A DNA stretch of 64,000 nucleotides from G051132615 sp051132615 (GCF_051132615.1 NZ_CP152375.1:2108001-2172000); one strand, 5' to 3'; shown: positions 17,563-26,329, numbered from the stretch's first letter. Numbers and translations: made by a program. Notes: generated by a model not told the origin, from the sequence alone.

Positions 17563-18720
17563 TTACTCTAATCCTAGTGCTGATTGCATATTTGTTAGTT
17601 TTTCAGCTAAGTCAATGCTGAGCTTTTTCAACTGTGCTTTATCCTCAGCAGTTAATTGTTGGTAGACAGCAAATCCATTTTTTTCTGGGTTTTGGTATTG
17701 TGTCAGTATAGTATTGATTTGTGCAAAATCCTGTTCAATATGTGTTGCCAATTCTGGATTGGATTTTTGTAACATTGGGCGTAATAACTGGGTAATTTTT
17801 AAAGCGCCTTCGGTATTGGCATGAATACTGGCTAAATCAGTATGGGCATAACGATTTTTTAGACCTTCAATTTTTATTTGTGCAATATCCAACATCAGCA
17901 TTTGCGCATTTTTGACCATTTGCTGTGCAGAAATATTCAGTGTTTTAATTTGTGTTTGCAGCTCTTGGATATTGAGCACTAATTTTTCTGTTAAGGGTAA
18001 AAGTGTTGCTGTAGATTGTTCAGAAAATAAACCTTTTTCAATACGGTGTAAGCTTATAAATTCAGGGTCTTTATCTTTTAGTTTAAAGACACTTTCATCT
18101 GCGCCGATGGCTGTATCTAAAGCCGCAAATTGTTTGATCACCGGTTCAATATGTTCATAAGGCTTAAGTGTTTCAGTATACAAAGCTTGTGCTTTTTTCA
18201 AATCACCTGCTTTGACTGCTTCATTCAATTGTTGCGCTTGAGTCAATAATTCCGATACTTGAGTATTGGTATAAATTTTATAGTCTGCAATAGGCCCAAC
18301 CAATTCTACTGGTGTGGGTTTTTTATTCAATACAGTATCTTTGGTTGCGTGTACGATGAGTGTGCCTCTTGGATTAGAGAGTAAACCACAGGTCATCTCA
18401 TAAGTATCAGGTTCTAAAGTGGTTGTCAGTTTTTGAGTAAACCCAGGAGGAATGTTTTCTCTTTCATCAATAATGCGCACCCCTTTTAAAATTTCCCATT
18501 CCACAGCTCTTTGGGTTTTATTCTCGATAAGAAAACGCGTTTTACCTGCATTAATTTCTAATTTCATTGGCTCGCAAGCGTGTTCCAGTACGGCAATTTT
18601 GACTTCCTCTATATTATCGGTTGCATTATTTGGGCTTGTTTGATTTCGCTCTGAACAGCCTGTGACCATTATTATAGGTAGTACAAGGGTAATGCTTTTG
18701 ATGAAAGGCAAACGCAACAT
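17563..18720 (-). CDS. efeO: EfeO: cupredoxin plus imelysin (M75) lipoprotein
   Basis: A 385-residue periplasmic iron-binding component. The N-terminus MLRLPFIKSITLVLPIIMVTGC ends in a lipobox, so it is probably a lipoprotein. Residues about 35-125 form the cupredoxin-like domain with Cys/Met ligands (LEHACEPMKLEIN and YEMTCGLL). The M75 imelysin domain follows (DYKIYTNTQVSELLTQ) with the HxxE metal motif in LHRIEKGLF. The start at 18720 is chosen because GGAG lies nine bases upstream; that GGAG is inside a five-codon longer alternative starting at 18735. It shares its M75 domain with the adjacent upstream paralogue. Confidence 0.9.
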   Translation of the reverse strand: MLRLPFIKSITLVLPIIMVTGCSERNQTSPNNATDNIEEVKIAVLEHACEPMKLEINAGKTRFLIENKTQRAVEWEILKGVRIIDERENIPPGFTQKLTTTLEPDTYEMTCGLLSNPRGTLIVHATKDTVLNKKPTPVELVGPIADYKIYTNTQVSELLTQAQQLNEAVKAGDLKKAQALYTETLKPYEHIEPVIKQFAALDTAIGADESVFKLKDKDPEFISLHRIEKGLFSEQSTATLLPLTEKLVLNIQELQTQIKTLNISAQQMVKNAQMLMLDIAQIKIEGLKNRYAHTDLASIHANTEGALKITQLLRPMLQKSNPELATHIEQDFAQINTILTQYQNPEKNGFAVYQQLTAEDKAQLKKLSIDLAEKLTNMQSALGLE

Positions 18721-18798
18721 TATGGGTAACTCCATTAAAAGAAGAATGCCACCATGAGATCAATGTGGATCCGTCATGATGGCAAACAGAATAAATGA

Positions 18799-19716
18799 TT
18801 AATCTAGACCAAGAGTGCCACGTAACTGCGCCAGATCTTCAGCTAAAGTATTGATTTGTGCTTTCATGGTGTTTCTATCAGTGTCTGATAAAGCAGTATA
18901 AGGCTCAAACCCTTTGCCATCTGCTGTTTTGTATTTATTTAAAGTAGTTTGTACTTCATCATAGTTTTGGTTGATTTTGGCTAAAAGTTCAGGATTGGCT
19001 TTTTCAATTAAAGGGGTTAATAACTGAACTATTTTAATAGAGCCTTCTAGGTTTCCACTAAAATCCCATAAATCTGTTCGGCTATAACGATCTTCTTCAC
19101 CACTGATTTTGGTTTGGGCGATTTCTTCCATTAAATCAGCTGAACCTTGCACCATTTTAACAACAGGAATACTTTCATTTTTTAAACGATTGTGTAATTC
19201 AGTCACATCAGCCATCAGTTTGTCTGCATATTTTTCCATGCCTTTGGTTGTGTTGTCGCCAAATAAGGCTTTTTCTAAGCGGTGAAAACCAGTGAAATCT
19301 GGGTCTTCTGCTTTAAGTTTGAAGTCGTCTTCTCGTGCATCGATTGCAGGGTCTAAATCCCCAAAAATTTCAGCAGCAGGTTCTACACGTTCATAATGCA
19401 AACGTGTTGGTGCATATAATGCTTTTGCTTCTTCTATATTGCCTGCTTTAATGGCATCTGTAAATTTTTTGGTAGATGCTTCTAAAGCGACCAATTCTTC
19501 GAGTACATAAACTTTGTAGTCTGCCACAGGTTGAACAAAATCTTCTGCTGAGGGTAGGGTGTTTGATGTATTTTGTGCCGCATCAGAGGCAACAGCATTT
19601 GTGACTGTTTCTGATGTGCTGTTATTGGCAGGGGTGTTTGCTTTTTCCTGACAGGCACCTAAAGCCAAAGAGATACAAGTGACAAGTAGGATACGCGAAA
19701 ATTTTTTTTGGATCAT
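18799..19716 (-). CDS. EfeM-like imelysin (M75) lipoprotein without cupredoxin
   Basis: A 305-residue lipoprotein (lipobox SLALGAC near residue 21) with a Thr/Asn/Ala-rich linker and then only the M75 imelysin domain (VADYKVYVLEELVALEAST), carrying the HxxE motif in GFHRLEKALFG. It lacks the cupredoxin part of EfeO, matching the shorter EfeM type. It lies between efeU and efeO; both M75 proteins are related along their length and probably arose by duplication. The role is likely iron binding and delivery to EfeU. Confidence 0.9.
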   Translation of the reverse strand: MIQKKFSRILLVTCISLALGACQEKANTPANNSTSETVTNAVASDAAQNTSNTLPSAEDFVQPVADYKVYVLEELVALEASTKKFTDAIKAGNIEEAKALYAPTRLHYERVEPAAEIFGDLDPAIDAREDDFKLKAEDPDFTGFHRLEKALFGDNTTKGMEKYADKLMADVTELHNRLKNESIPVVKMVQGSADLMEEIAQTKISGEEDRYSRTDLWDFSGNLEGSIKIVQLLTPLIEKANPELLAKINQNYDEVQTTLNKYKTADGKGFEPYTALSDTDRNTMKAQINTLAEDLAQLRGTLGLD

Positions 19717-19745
19717 TTGGTAAAGCTCCTAATAAATAATTAAAG

Positions 19746-20594
19746 TTATACGGTCGATTCTTTTTTTTCTTCTGATAACAAAGTTTTTTTTGGCCAGAAA
19801 AAGAAAAGTAACGCTGGGATTAAATAAGTAAAATAAACAATCACTTCACCTTGTGTTGGGCTGTCACTGTATCCAAAAAGACCTGCTAAAATTGTGCCCA
19901 AGAAACCATGAGTGGAGAAGGGGCCAACTGAAGCATCATAGACAATGGTTTGTAAGGCATTCCATATTCCTGCTTCATGTAGTGCCTTAAGTGCACTAGC
20001 CGCTAGGCCTGCGGCAACAAAGAGGATAAAAATACTGGTAAAACGGAAAAATTTTGCTAGGTTTAGACGAACGCTACCGTGGTATATGCCAAGTCCAAGT
20101 AAAACGGCAAGTAATAAACCGCTAAATGCCCCAAGAGGGGCAGAAATTTTGGCCGTATCCTGCTCAAAAATAGCAAATAAAAAGAATAATGATTCTAAGC
20201 CTTCTCGGGCAACGGCAAAAAATGCCATACCAACGAGCATAATGCCTTGACCTTTGCTGCGATTCATTGCCACATCAATCGAGTTAGTCAGTGAGTTTTT
20301 AATGGATTTTGCTGCTTTGTTCATCCAGAACACCATATAAGTGAGGACAAAAACAGCAATAATGGCGACAATACCTTCAAATAATTCTTGTTCCCTTTGA
20401 GAAATTTCGCCAAGGGTTTTTACCATAATCAACCCTACAATACAGCATAGAACAACGGCACTGACAATACCAAACCAGACAAAACGCATCCATTGTTCAT
20501 TACCCGTTTTTTTTAAATAGCTGGCAATAATGCTAACGATGAGGGCGGCCTCTAAGCCTTCCCTTAGCATGATTAAGAAAGGAACCAAAAACAT
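19746..20594 (-). CDS. efeU: Ferrous/ferric iron permease EfeU (FTR1 family)
   Basis: The inner-membrane iron channel of the EfeUOB system, 282 residues and about seven membrane helices. Both REGLE iron motifs are present: MLREGLEAALIVSIIASYLK at the N-terminus and AVAREGLESLFFLFA near residue 120. I placed the start at MFLVPFLIMLREG (20594), which matches E. coli EfeU; an in-frame ATG five codons earlier (20609) is possible and neither has a clear binding site. It is the first gene of the operon, with a Fur box 35 bp upstream. Confidence 0.94.
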   Translation of the reverse strand: MFLVPFLIMLREGLEAALIVSIIASYLKKTGNEQWMRFVWFGIVSAVVLCCIVGLIMVKTLGEISQREQELFEGIVAIIAVFVLTYMVFWMNKAAKSIKNSLTNSIDVAMNRSKGQGIMLVGMAFFAVAREGLESLFFLFAIFEQDTAKISAPLGAFSGLLLAVLLGLGIYHGSVRLNLAKFFRFTSIFILFVAAGLAASALKALHEAGIWNALQTIVYDASVGPFSTHGFLGTILAGLFGYSDSPTQGEVIVYFTYLIPALLFFFWPKKTLLSEEKKESTV

Positions 20595-20628
20595 ATGGCA
20601 ATCAATCATAAAAATAATATTTTTATAT

Positions 20629-20650
20629 GATAATAATAACGATTATTATT
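20629..20650. promoter_or_regulatory. Fur box upstream of efeU
   Basis: GATAATAATAACGATTATTA begins at 20629 and the palindrome runs to 20650. It closely follows the Fur consensus of alternating GATAAT/ATTATC hexamers and lies just ahead of the efeU start, so iron repression of the efe operon is expected. Confidence 0.8.
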
Positions 20651-20732
20651 TGCAAGTAAAATAATAGATTGGTGTGATTTATTATTGCTATAAAATTAAG
20701 ATGGGGTTGGCTGATATAGGATATGCAAGAAT

Positions 20733-20764
20733 ATTAGGCCTGAATATACATAATCAGGCCTAAT
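20733..20764 (-). terminator. Hairpin terminator of gltS
   Basis: ATTAGGCCTGA (20733-20743) pairs with TCAGGCCTAAT (20754-20764) around a ten-base loop; the T tail on the minus strand is weak. Confidence 0.6.
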
Positions 20765-20802
20765 GAAATATTGATTAATCTATTGATTTAATAATCGATT
20801 AT

Positions 20803-22017
20803 TTACCCACCAAATATGGGTAGCATTAAATACAACTTAATCACAATCACATTGACCAAATCAATAAAGAATGCGCCAACCATGGGAACAACTAAAAAGG
20901 CAACATGAGAAGGACCAAAGCGTTCGGTGATCGCTTGCATGTTGGCAATTGCAGTAGGTGTGGCACCCAGCCCAAAGCCACAGTGACCGGCAGCTAAAAC
21001 GGCCGCATCATAGTTTTTACCCATTACGCGGAATGTCACAAAAATAGCATATAAAGCCATTACTAAAGCTTGAATAGTTAAAATGATCAGCATAGGAATA
21101 GCCAAAGAAGCCAATTCCCATAGTTTTAAACTCATCAAAGCCATGGCCAAAAATAAAGATAAGCTCACATTACCCAAGACGGAAACAGAACGTTCAAATA
21201 TTTGATAGCTACTGAAAGAAGATAATGTATTATTTAGAATCACGCCAATAAACAAGACACAAACAAAGGTAGGTAACTCAAAACTGGTTCCACGTAATAA
21301 ATCAGCAATATAACTGCCTGCTGTTAAACAAATGGCCAACATGGCAATGGTTTCAATCATGGCCGAAGCTGTGATTAAACGTTCAGCTTTAGGTTTTTCA
21401 AAAGCACTCATATCATCAACAGTTTCTTGTTCTTTTTCTGAACTGCCTTGATTGGGTATTTTTTTGATTAAAAAACGGGCTACTGGCCCACCAATTAAAC
21501 CACCTAAGACAAGGCCGAAAGTTGCACATGCCATGGCGACTTCTGTTGCTGTTGAAAAACCATATTGTTCCGAGAATACTTTACTCCAAGCAGCGCCTGT
21601 ACCATGTCCGCCAGAAAGTGTAATGGAACCGGCCAATAAACCCATTAAAGGCTCTATTCCCAGTAAGCTGGCTAGCCCTACACCAACTGCATTTTGGATA
21701 ATTAATAAACCGATGACGACAAATAGGAAAATAAATAATGCTTTGCCACCAGACTTTAGACTGGCAATATTGGCATTTAACCCAATACTGGCAAAAAAAG
21801 CGAGCATCAATGGATCTCTTAAAGACATATCAAAAGACACTTGCCAATTAAATGTTTGTTTTAAGATCAGCAAACTTAATGCAACCAATAAACCACCAGC
21901 AACAGGAGCAGGTATGGTGTATCGATTTAAAAATCCGAGGCGTTGTACCATAACTTGACCAATTAATAAAACCAAGCTGGCAGCAACCAAGGTACTATAA
22001 GTATCTAATTGAAGCAT
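20803..22017 (-). CDS. gltS: Sodium/glutamate symporter GltS
   Basis: A 404-residue inner-membrane protein that imports glutamate with Na+. It begins MLQLDTYSTLVAASLVLLIG and has two homologous halves with the family's glycine-rich reentrant loops, seen as ITLSGGHGTGAAW near residue 150 and AAGHCGFGLGATPTAIANM near 360. The start at 22017 is supported by AAGGAG nine bases upstream; an ATG two codons earlier (22023) overlaps that site too closely. It is a single-gene unit. Confidence 0.95.
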   Translation of the reverse strand: MLQLDTYSTLVAASLVLLIGQVMVQRLGFLNRYTIPAPVAGGLLVALSLLILKQTFNWQVSFDMSLRDPLMLAFFASIGLNANIASLKSGGKALFIFLFVVIGLLIIQNAVGVGLASLLGIEPLMGLLAGSITLSGGHGTGAAWSKVFSEQYGFSTATEVAMACATFGLVLGGLIGGPVARFLIKKIPNQGSSEKEQETVDDMSAFEKPKAERLITASAMIETIAMLAICLTAGSYIADLLRGTSFELPTFVCVLFIGVILNNTLSSFSSYQIFERSVSVLGNVSLSLFLAMALMSLKLWELASLAIPMLIILTIQALVMALYAIFVTFRVMGKNYDAAVLAAGHCGFGLGATPTAIANMQAITERFGPSHVAFLVVPMVGAFFIDLVNVIVIKLYLMLPIFGG

Positions 22018-22286
22018 AAGCATTCTCCTTACAAATTGAAAACTCAGTTAACCCTGTTTGCAGAAAACATAAGAAGGTTAAACTGAATAAAAGGTTTGAA
22101 AATAATCAAATAGAATAAAATAATCTTTTATTTGTTGATATTTAAAGAAAAAACCAATTGAATATTTTGTTGTTATAAGAATTTGCAAAATTGTAACGCA
22201 AAAAAAGCATTTTTAGTATTTTTTTTTAAATTTGTATGGAAAAAATAGTTCGAAACAAAATAAATCATACAAAAGAAGGAGCCTTG
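22018..22286. other. AT-rich leader region of gltS
   Basis: About 270 bp between gltS and the exbD terminator. It is very A/T-rich and holds the gltS ribosome binding site. A possible leader hairpin pairs CAGTTAACC (22045-22053) with GGTTAAACTG (22076-22085) with one bulged base. No gene is visible. Confidence 0.4.
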
Positions 22287-22332
22287 ATAAAAAAAGAAAC
22301 GCAAAAATGGCCTGAATTGGTTTTTGCGTTTC
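22287..22332 (-). terminator. Rho-independent terminator of tonB-exbB-exbD
   Basis: Minus-strand arms GAAACGCAAAAA (22332-22321) and TTTTTGCGTTTC (22307-22296), then a T run. It follows the exbD stop by about 20 bp. Confidence 0.9.
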
Positions 22333-22353
22333 TCAAGATAAAATTCAATAATA

Positions 22354-22767
22354 TTATTGAGCTTCTGTAACAAAGCCTACTTTTTTCAAGCCAGCTTCTT
22401 GGGCGAGGCTCAACATTTTTGCTACATATTTATATTCAACTTGTTTGTCTGCAGCAATGGCGACGATTGTGTCTTTGTCTGTTTTAAAAGCGTTCTGAAA
22501 CGTTGTTTTCAATTCATTTTCTGAAATCTGTTTGTCACCAATAAAAAAATCACCTTTTTCATCAATAGAAACACGCATGGGTTCTTTTTGCTCCGTGATA
22601 TCAATTTTATTACTTGATTCAGGTAAATTTAGCGGAATAGAATGTGTAATCAAGGGCATCGTCACCATAAATACCACCAACAGTACCAACATCACGTCCA
22701 CTAAAGGAGTGGTGTTGATTTCTGCCATAGGTTGATTTTCATCCTGATTAAAATTACCAAAAGCCAT
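22354..22767 (-). CDS. exbD: Biopolymer transport protein ExbD
   Basis: A 137-residue inner-membrane protein with one N-terminal transmembrane helix (VDVMLVLLVVFMVTMPLI) preceded by the family motif MAEINTTPLVDV, whose Asp is in the proton path. The C-terminal domain is periplasmic. With ExbB it forms the proton-driven motor that energises TonB. It is the third gene of the tonB-exbB-exbD operon, 66 bp after exbB. Confidence 0.95.
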   Translation of the reverse strand: MAFGNFNQDENQPMAEINTTPLVDVMLVLLVVFMVTMPLITHSIPLNLPESSNKIDITEQKEPMRVSIDEKGDFFIGDKQISENELKTTFQNAFKTDKDTIVAIAADKQVEYKYVAKMLSLAQEAGLKKVGFVTEAQ

Positions 22768-22833
22768 AGTTGCTGCTCCTGCAAAGTTTTTTAAGCATTA
22801 AGTTTGTTTTAGTATCATCAACAAACACAATAT

Positions 22834-23493
22834 TTATTCAGTTGGAAACATCATTTGTGCATGTAAGTCATGCGCAAAATGATCCAAATCACGAGACAAT
22901 ACTTTATTGCTGCGGCTTAACGCATTGTATGCCAATACAGCTGGAATCGCAGCGGCTAAACCTGCTGCTGTAGCAATAAGCGCTTCACCAATTGGGCCAG
23001 ATACTGCGGCAATACTCATTTGCCCACTCATGCCAATATTTACTAAAGCATGATAAATGCCCCAAACGGTACCGAAAAGCCCAATAAAAGGAGCCGTCGC
23101 ACCAATTGATGCTAAAGTGGTTAAACCATTTTCAAATTTACTGTTTTCTTCTGTCAGTGAGCGGCGGATGGCGCGCGTTAAAAATTCATCTAAAGGGCAA
23201 GCAATACCTAATTGTTTTCCACTGTATTTTTTATAATGCTCTCTTGCTTTAATAGCACTGAGCGTGATTTGAGCTACAGGAGCAGTATTATTGTTAACTA
23301 AATGGTGGACTTCTTCCCAATTTTGAGCTTGCCAAATTTTGGTTTGTAATTCTTTATTGGCTTTTTTTGCTTGATATAATTTCATTAACCGAATAATGAT
23401 TAAAGTCCAAGTTAAGATACTCATAATAATTAATGTGATGAAAACACCCATTAATATCCAGTCACCTTGTTTAAAAACAGTTAATAAATCCAT
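22834..23493 (-). CDS. exbB: Biopolymer transport protein ExbB (MotA/TolQ/ExbB family)
   Basis: A 219-residue protein with three expected transmembrane helices: one near residues 12-35 (ILMGVFITLIIMSILTWTLI) and two in the conserved second half (LASIGATAPFIGLFGTVWGI and GEALIATAAGLAAAIPAVLA). These are hallmark ExbB/TolQ sequences. It forms the pentameric scaffold around ExbD. The gene lies 13 bp after tonB. Confidence 0.95.
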   Translation of the reverse strand: MDLLTVFKQGDWILMGVFITLIIMSILTWTLIIIRLMKLYQAKKANKELQTKIWQAQNWEEVHHLVNNNTAPVAQITLSAIKAREHYKKYSGKQLGIACPLDEFLTRAIRRSLTEENSKFENGLTTLASIGATAPFIGLFGTVWGIYHALVNIGMSGQMSIAAVSGPIGEALIATAAGLAAAIPAVLAYNALSRSNKVLSRDLDHFAHDLHAQMMFPTE

Positions 23494-23506
23494 AGGGTTT
23501 AATCTT

Positions 23507-24322
23507 TCATTTTAGGTTGTATATGATTGAGAATGCAAAAATATAATCAATAGGTACACCACCACGAGTTGCTGGTTTATAACGCCAACCAGAAGCCGCT
23601 TTTCGTGCTGCTGTTCGAAAATAGGGGTGTGTGCTCTCTGTTACTTTTACACTTTTGGCTTTTCCATTTGCACCAACTAACACTTCAACACGAGCAGAAC
23701 CATGTCGTATGCCTAGATATTCTGCTTCTTCTGGAAATTTTGCCTCTCTAGAACCTGTATGCCCGCCAATATGGGTTGGTCCTACAATGGCACCACCACC
23801 TAGTGTATTACCCGAAGAAGCATTTTTTTGCTGTCCCGTTGTGCCGCTACCAGTATTATTTTGCGTGTTTGTCGAGCTGGTATTATCTGCAACAGTTTTT
23901 TTTTCAGTTGTTGTGCTGGTATTACTATTGGTGTTTGAAGCCGCAATTTTTGCTGTATCACTATTTGTCTGTGTCGTCTTAACAGGGGCTTGGGTAATAG
24001 GTTCAGTTTTGGTTTCTATTTTAATTTCTGGTTTTATAGATGTTTCTTTATGTTGTTTTGTTGCTTTAGGTTGTGTTTTAGTCGGTTCATTTTTTTTAGG
24101 TGCTTTTTGTTTTTGCTCCTCAGTTGCAACATCTGTTGAGTCTTGTGAGAAAGGCGACATAGTAGAGGGCAATATCTCGACCATTTCTAAAGTCAGTGGC
24201 TTTTCTGGTTTAGGCGTATTCGTCTGATGGGCGAAAAGCGTTATTAAGGTCAATAACAGGATATGTATTGCTGTTACACCAAGAAAAACACCAGAATAAT
24301 AAAAATTTACGGTCTTAGTCAT
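23507..24322 (-). CDS. tonB: TonB energy transducer
   Basis: A 271-residue protein with an N-terminal membrane anchor (GVFLGVTAIHILLLTLITLF), a Pro/Lys/Glu then Ser/Thr/Asn-rich periplasmic spacer (about residues 35-185), and a C-terminal TonB domain (GSARVEVLVGANGKAKSVKV, then AARKAASGWRYKPATRGG). It spans the periplasm to power TonB-dependent receptors for iron complexes. A Fur box lies 35 bp upstream, so iron repression of tonB-exbB-exbD is expected. Confidence 0.95.
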   Translation of the reverse strand: MTKTVNFYYSGVFLGVTAIHILLLTLITLFAHQTNTPKPEKPLTLEMVEILPSTMSPFSQDSTDVATEEQKQKAPKKNEPTKTQPKATKQHKETSIKPEIKIETKTEPITQAPVKTTQTNSDTAKIAASNTNSNTSTTTEKKTVADNTSSTNTQNNTGSGTTGQQKNASSGNTLGGGAIVGPTHIGGHTGSREAKFPEEAEYLGIRHGSARVEVLVGANGKAKSVKVTESTHPYFRTAARKAASGWRYKPATRGGVPIDYIFAFSIIYNLK

Positions 24323-24356
24323 AAAATATTGTTTGCCAAATTCAGTTGAGTATTTT

Positions 24357-24378
24357 AATGAGAATGGTTTTTATTTGC
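24357..24378. promoter_or_regulatory. Fur box upstream of tonB
   Basis: On the minus strand GCAAATAAAAACCATTCTCA (from 24378) matches the 3' half of the Fur consensus well (CATTCTCATT) and the 5' half moderately. It lies 35 bp before the tonB start codon. Confidence 0.6.
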
Positions 24379-24557
24379 AAGTTTTAATCTAGGAAACCTT
24401 CGTAAGATAATTTTTTCTAGCTTACATTTATGTCAATAAACATGATAAATTATTCAATAAAAAACATTTGAAAATGTATATCATTAGATTGGGTATGAGT
24501 AGTACCATAAATTGAGTTTTTATGTGTTGATATAGGTTTAGAAGAGTTTTTTTTAAG

Positions 24558-24619
24558 TCTCTTAGGTATCCAAAAGTATTGGTGTAGATAGGGTTGCACC
24601 AGTGCTTTTGGATAAGAGA
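24558..24619. repeat. Long interrupted inverted repeat after the acidic repeat protein gene
   Basis: Starting at the base after the stop codon, three paired blocks stack: TCTCTTA/TAAGAGA (24558-24564 with 24613-24619), TCCAAAAG/CTTTTGGA (24569-24576 with 24605-24612) and TTGGTG/CACCAG with one mismatch, around a 12-base loop. There is no T run on the minus strand, so it is not a standard terminator. Confidence 0.7.
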
Positions 24620-26329
24620 TTATTTTAATTGTTGCTTTGTTTTTTCAATTGCAGTTTTGACTTCTTTTTGTAGCATATTCGTTAAAATAGAAGGCAGTTG
24701 TTGACTAATGGTTTGTGTTATTTGTTCTGTTTGTTTGTCTAGCTCTTCTTTGACAAAATTCATCACTGTTTGGTGAATAGAAACAGACAGTTGTTGCACA
24801 ACAGATTCAATCAGTTGATGTTCACCTACTAAAGAAACAGGTTTTTGAGTAACGATTTCAGCTGTAATATCAGCATGAGCAGCTTTATTTTGTGGAACAG
24901 CTAAATTGAGTTCTGGAATTTTTTCTTCAACATATTTCATTTCAGATGTGGGTTGAGCATCTTCAATATTGTCTGCTTTAACTTCAATTGTATTGGTTTG
25001 AACATCGACAGATACGTTATGAGATAAGTTATCTGTTGGTTTAGATTGTGCTTCTTCCTCTTGTTTTGGTGTAATAATGGCTGTAGGTTGGATGTCGTCT
25101 ATTGAAATTCCCTCTACTGAAATTTCTTCTACAGATTTAATTGGTTTTTGAACAGTCAATGGCTCTTTTGTTGTTTCAGTTGTTTGGACTATTGGTTCAA
25201 GTTGTTTTTGTGGTACTTGAATCGCAAAATTTGTTGTTGTTTGTTCAGGTTTATTTGATATTAGCGTATTTGATGTCGGTTGTTCTTCTTGATTAAATTC
25301 AGCAGACAAAGAGACTTGTCTTGGTTCTACTTCAGGCGCTATTATTTCTGCTTCTGCTTCTGCTTCTGCTTCTGCTTCTGCTTCTGCTTCTGCTTCTGCT
25401 TCTGCTTCTGCTTCTGCTTCTGCTTCTGCTTCTGCTTCTGCTTCTGCTTCTGCTTCTGCTTCTGCTTTGACAATATTTTGCTCAGCTAAAGCAGTAGGGG
25501 TATTTAATGGAAAAATATTTATTTCGTCTACAATTTCAAGTTCAGTTGGTGTTAAATCTTCAACTTTGGGCTCAGGTTCATGACTGATTATAGAATGTTC
25601 CGATTTTGTTGTAGATGAAATAATAGAAGATTGTTCTGATGCAACAGGAGGGGTAATGGTCTCGTCATTTTGTGTTGGTTTTTGTTCTACCGTTTTTTCT
25701 GTAATATTAAGATCAAGAGGAGTATTGGCTTTAACAACGGGGCCATTATTGTCCACTTGTATCGCAGATTTGCTTGATGATTCAGAAACCGTTGTTGTTT
25801 GGGGTGAGAGTGAAGCTGTAGAAGCTGTTATTGGCAAAGTTATATGTGGCTTTGTTTTTGTCTGATTTATCTGAGTGTGTGGCGTTGGTTCTTGATCAAG
25901 GATTTGATTGTCCTCTACAATATCAAAAGGCATAAAACTGTCTATTGAACCGGTCACAATTTTGTCTGCATTACCTAAGTTTTCTAAACTGTGGAAAAAT
26001 ACATTATTTTCCACTTCGGATGGGTTGTTGATCTCTTTTAGAAAGTCAGAATCTTCACCACCTATTATGTCGATATTTAACAGTTCATCATAAGATGGGT
26101 TATCCAGCAAACCATGGTCGTCATCTGGACTTTGATCAAACGGATTAGATTCTTGCAATAGGCGTTCTTTTTCACCTGTTGCCTCTTCAAATGCTTCTTC
26201 AAATTGAACAATTGTTTGATTGGGTTGCTCTTGTTTGAGCATGCCCTGGCTATGTTTTGCACGTTCCTGTCTTAATTTTTCCAGATTGTCTTCCCAGTTA
26301 AGCGCAATATCTTTATTATCATCTGTCAT
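24620..26329 (-). CDS. Acidic low-complexity protein with a 20-fold Ala-Glu repeat, unknown function
   Basis: A 569-residue, strongly acidic, apparently cytoplasmic protein with no signal peptide or membrane helix. Residues about 1-90 are charged and partly helical, the middle is Ser/Thr/Pro/Glu-rich and probably disordered, residues about 289-328 are (Ala-Glu)20, and the last 65 residues are amphipathic helix (QLIESVVQQLSVSIHQTVMN and on). It overlaps holC by four bases, so it is translationally coupled to pepA-holC. Other betaproteobacteria have a poorly characterised gene after holC (I recall DUF2486 in Burkholderia); this may be the positional counterpart. Repeat length may vary between strains without breaking the frame. 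Confidence 0.75.
   Translation of the reverse strand: MTDDNKDIALNWEDNLEKLRQERAKHSQGMLKQEQPNQTIVQFEEAFEEATGEKERLLQESNPFDQSPDDDHGLLDNPSYDELLNIDIIGGEDSDFLKEINNPSEVENNVFFHSLENLGNADKIVTGSIDSFMPFDIVEDNQILDQEPTPHTQINQTKTKPHITLPITASTASLSPQTTTVSESSSKSAIQVDNNGPVVKANTPLDLNITEKTVEQKPTQNDETITPPVASEQSSIISSTTKSEHSIISHEPEPKVEDLTPTELEIVDEINIFPLNTPTALAEQNIVKAEAEAEAEAEAEAEAEAEAEAEAEAEAEAEAEAEAEAEAEIIAPEVEPRQVSLSAEFNQEEQPTSNTLISNKPEQTTTNFAIQVPQKQLEPIVQTTETTKEPLTVQKPIKSVEEISVEGISIDDIQPTAIITPKQEEEAQSKPTDNLSHNVSVDVQTNTIEVKADNIEDAQPTSEMKYVEEKIPELNLAVPQNKAAHADITAEIVTQKPVSLVGEHQLIESVVQQLSVSIHQTVMNFVKEELDKQTEQITQTISQQLPSILTNMLQKEVKTAIEKTKQQLK
25346..25465 (-). repeat. Perfect hexanucleotide tandem repeat, GCAGAA x 20
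   Basis: One hundred and twenty bases are an uninterrupted run of TTCTGC on the + strand (GCAGAA on the coding strand), encoding Ala-Glu 20 times. Absence of any point change suggests recent expansion by strand slippage. Unit length is a multiple of three, so changes alter protein length, not frame. Confidence 0.97.

Noticed and set aside
23631..24227. A 198-codon + strand frame antisense to tonB
   Set aside because: Its Val/Cys/Leu-rich translation is the complement of the low-complexity TonB spacer; there is no ribosome binding site or family signature.
25280..25489. A + strand frame with a Phe-Cys repeat over the GCAGAA tract
   Set aside because: It is simply the complementary reading of the hexanucleotide repeat inside a supported minus-strand gene.
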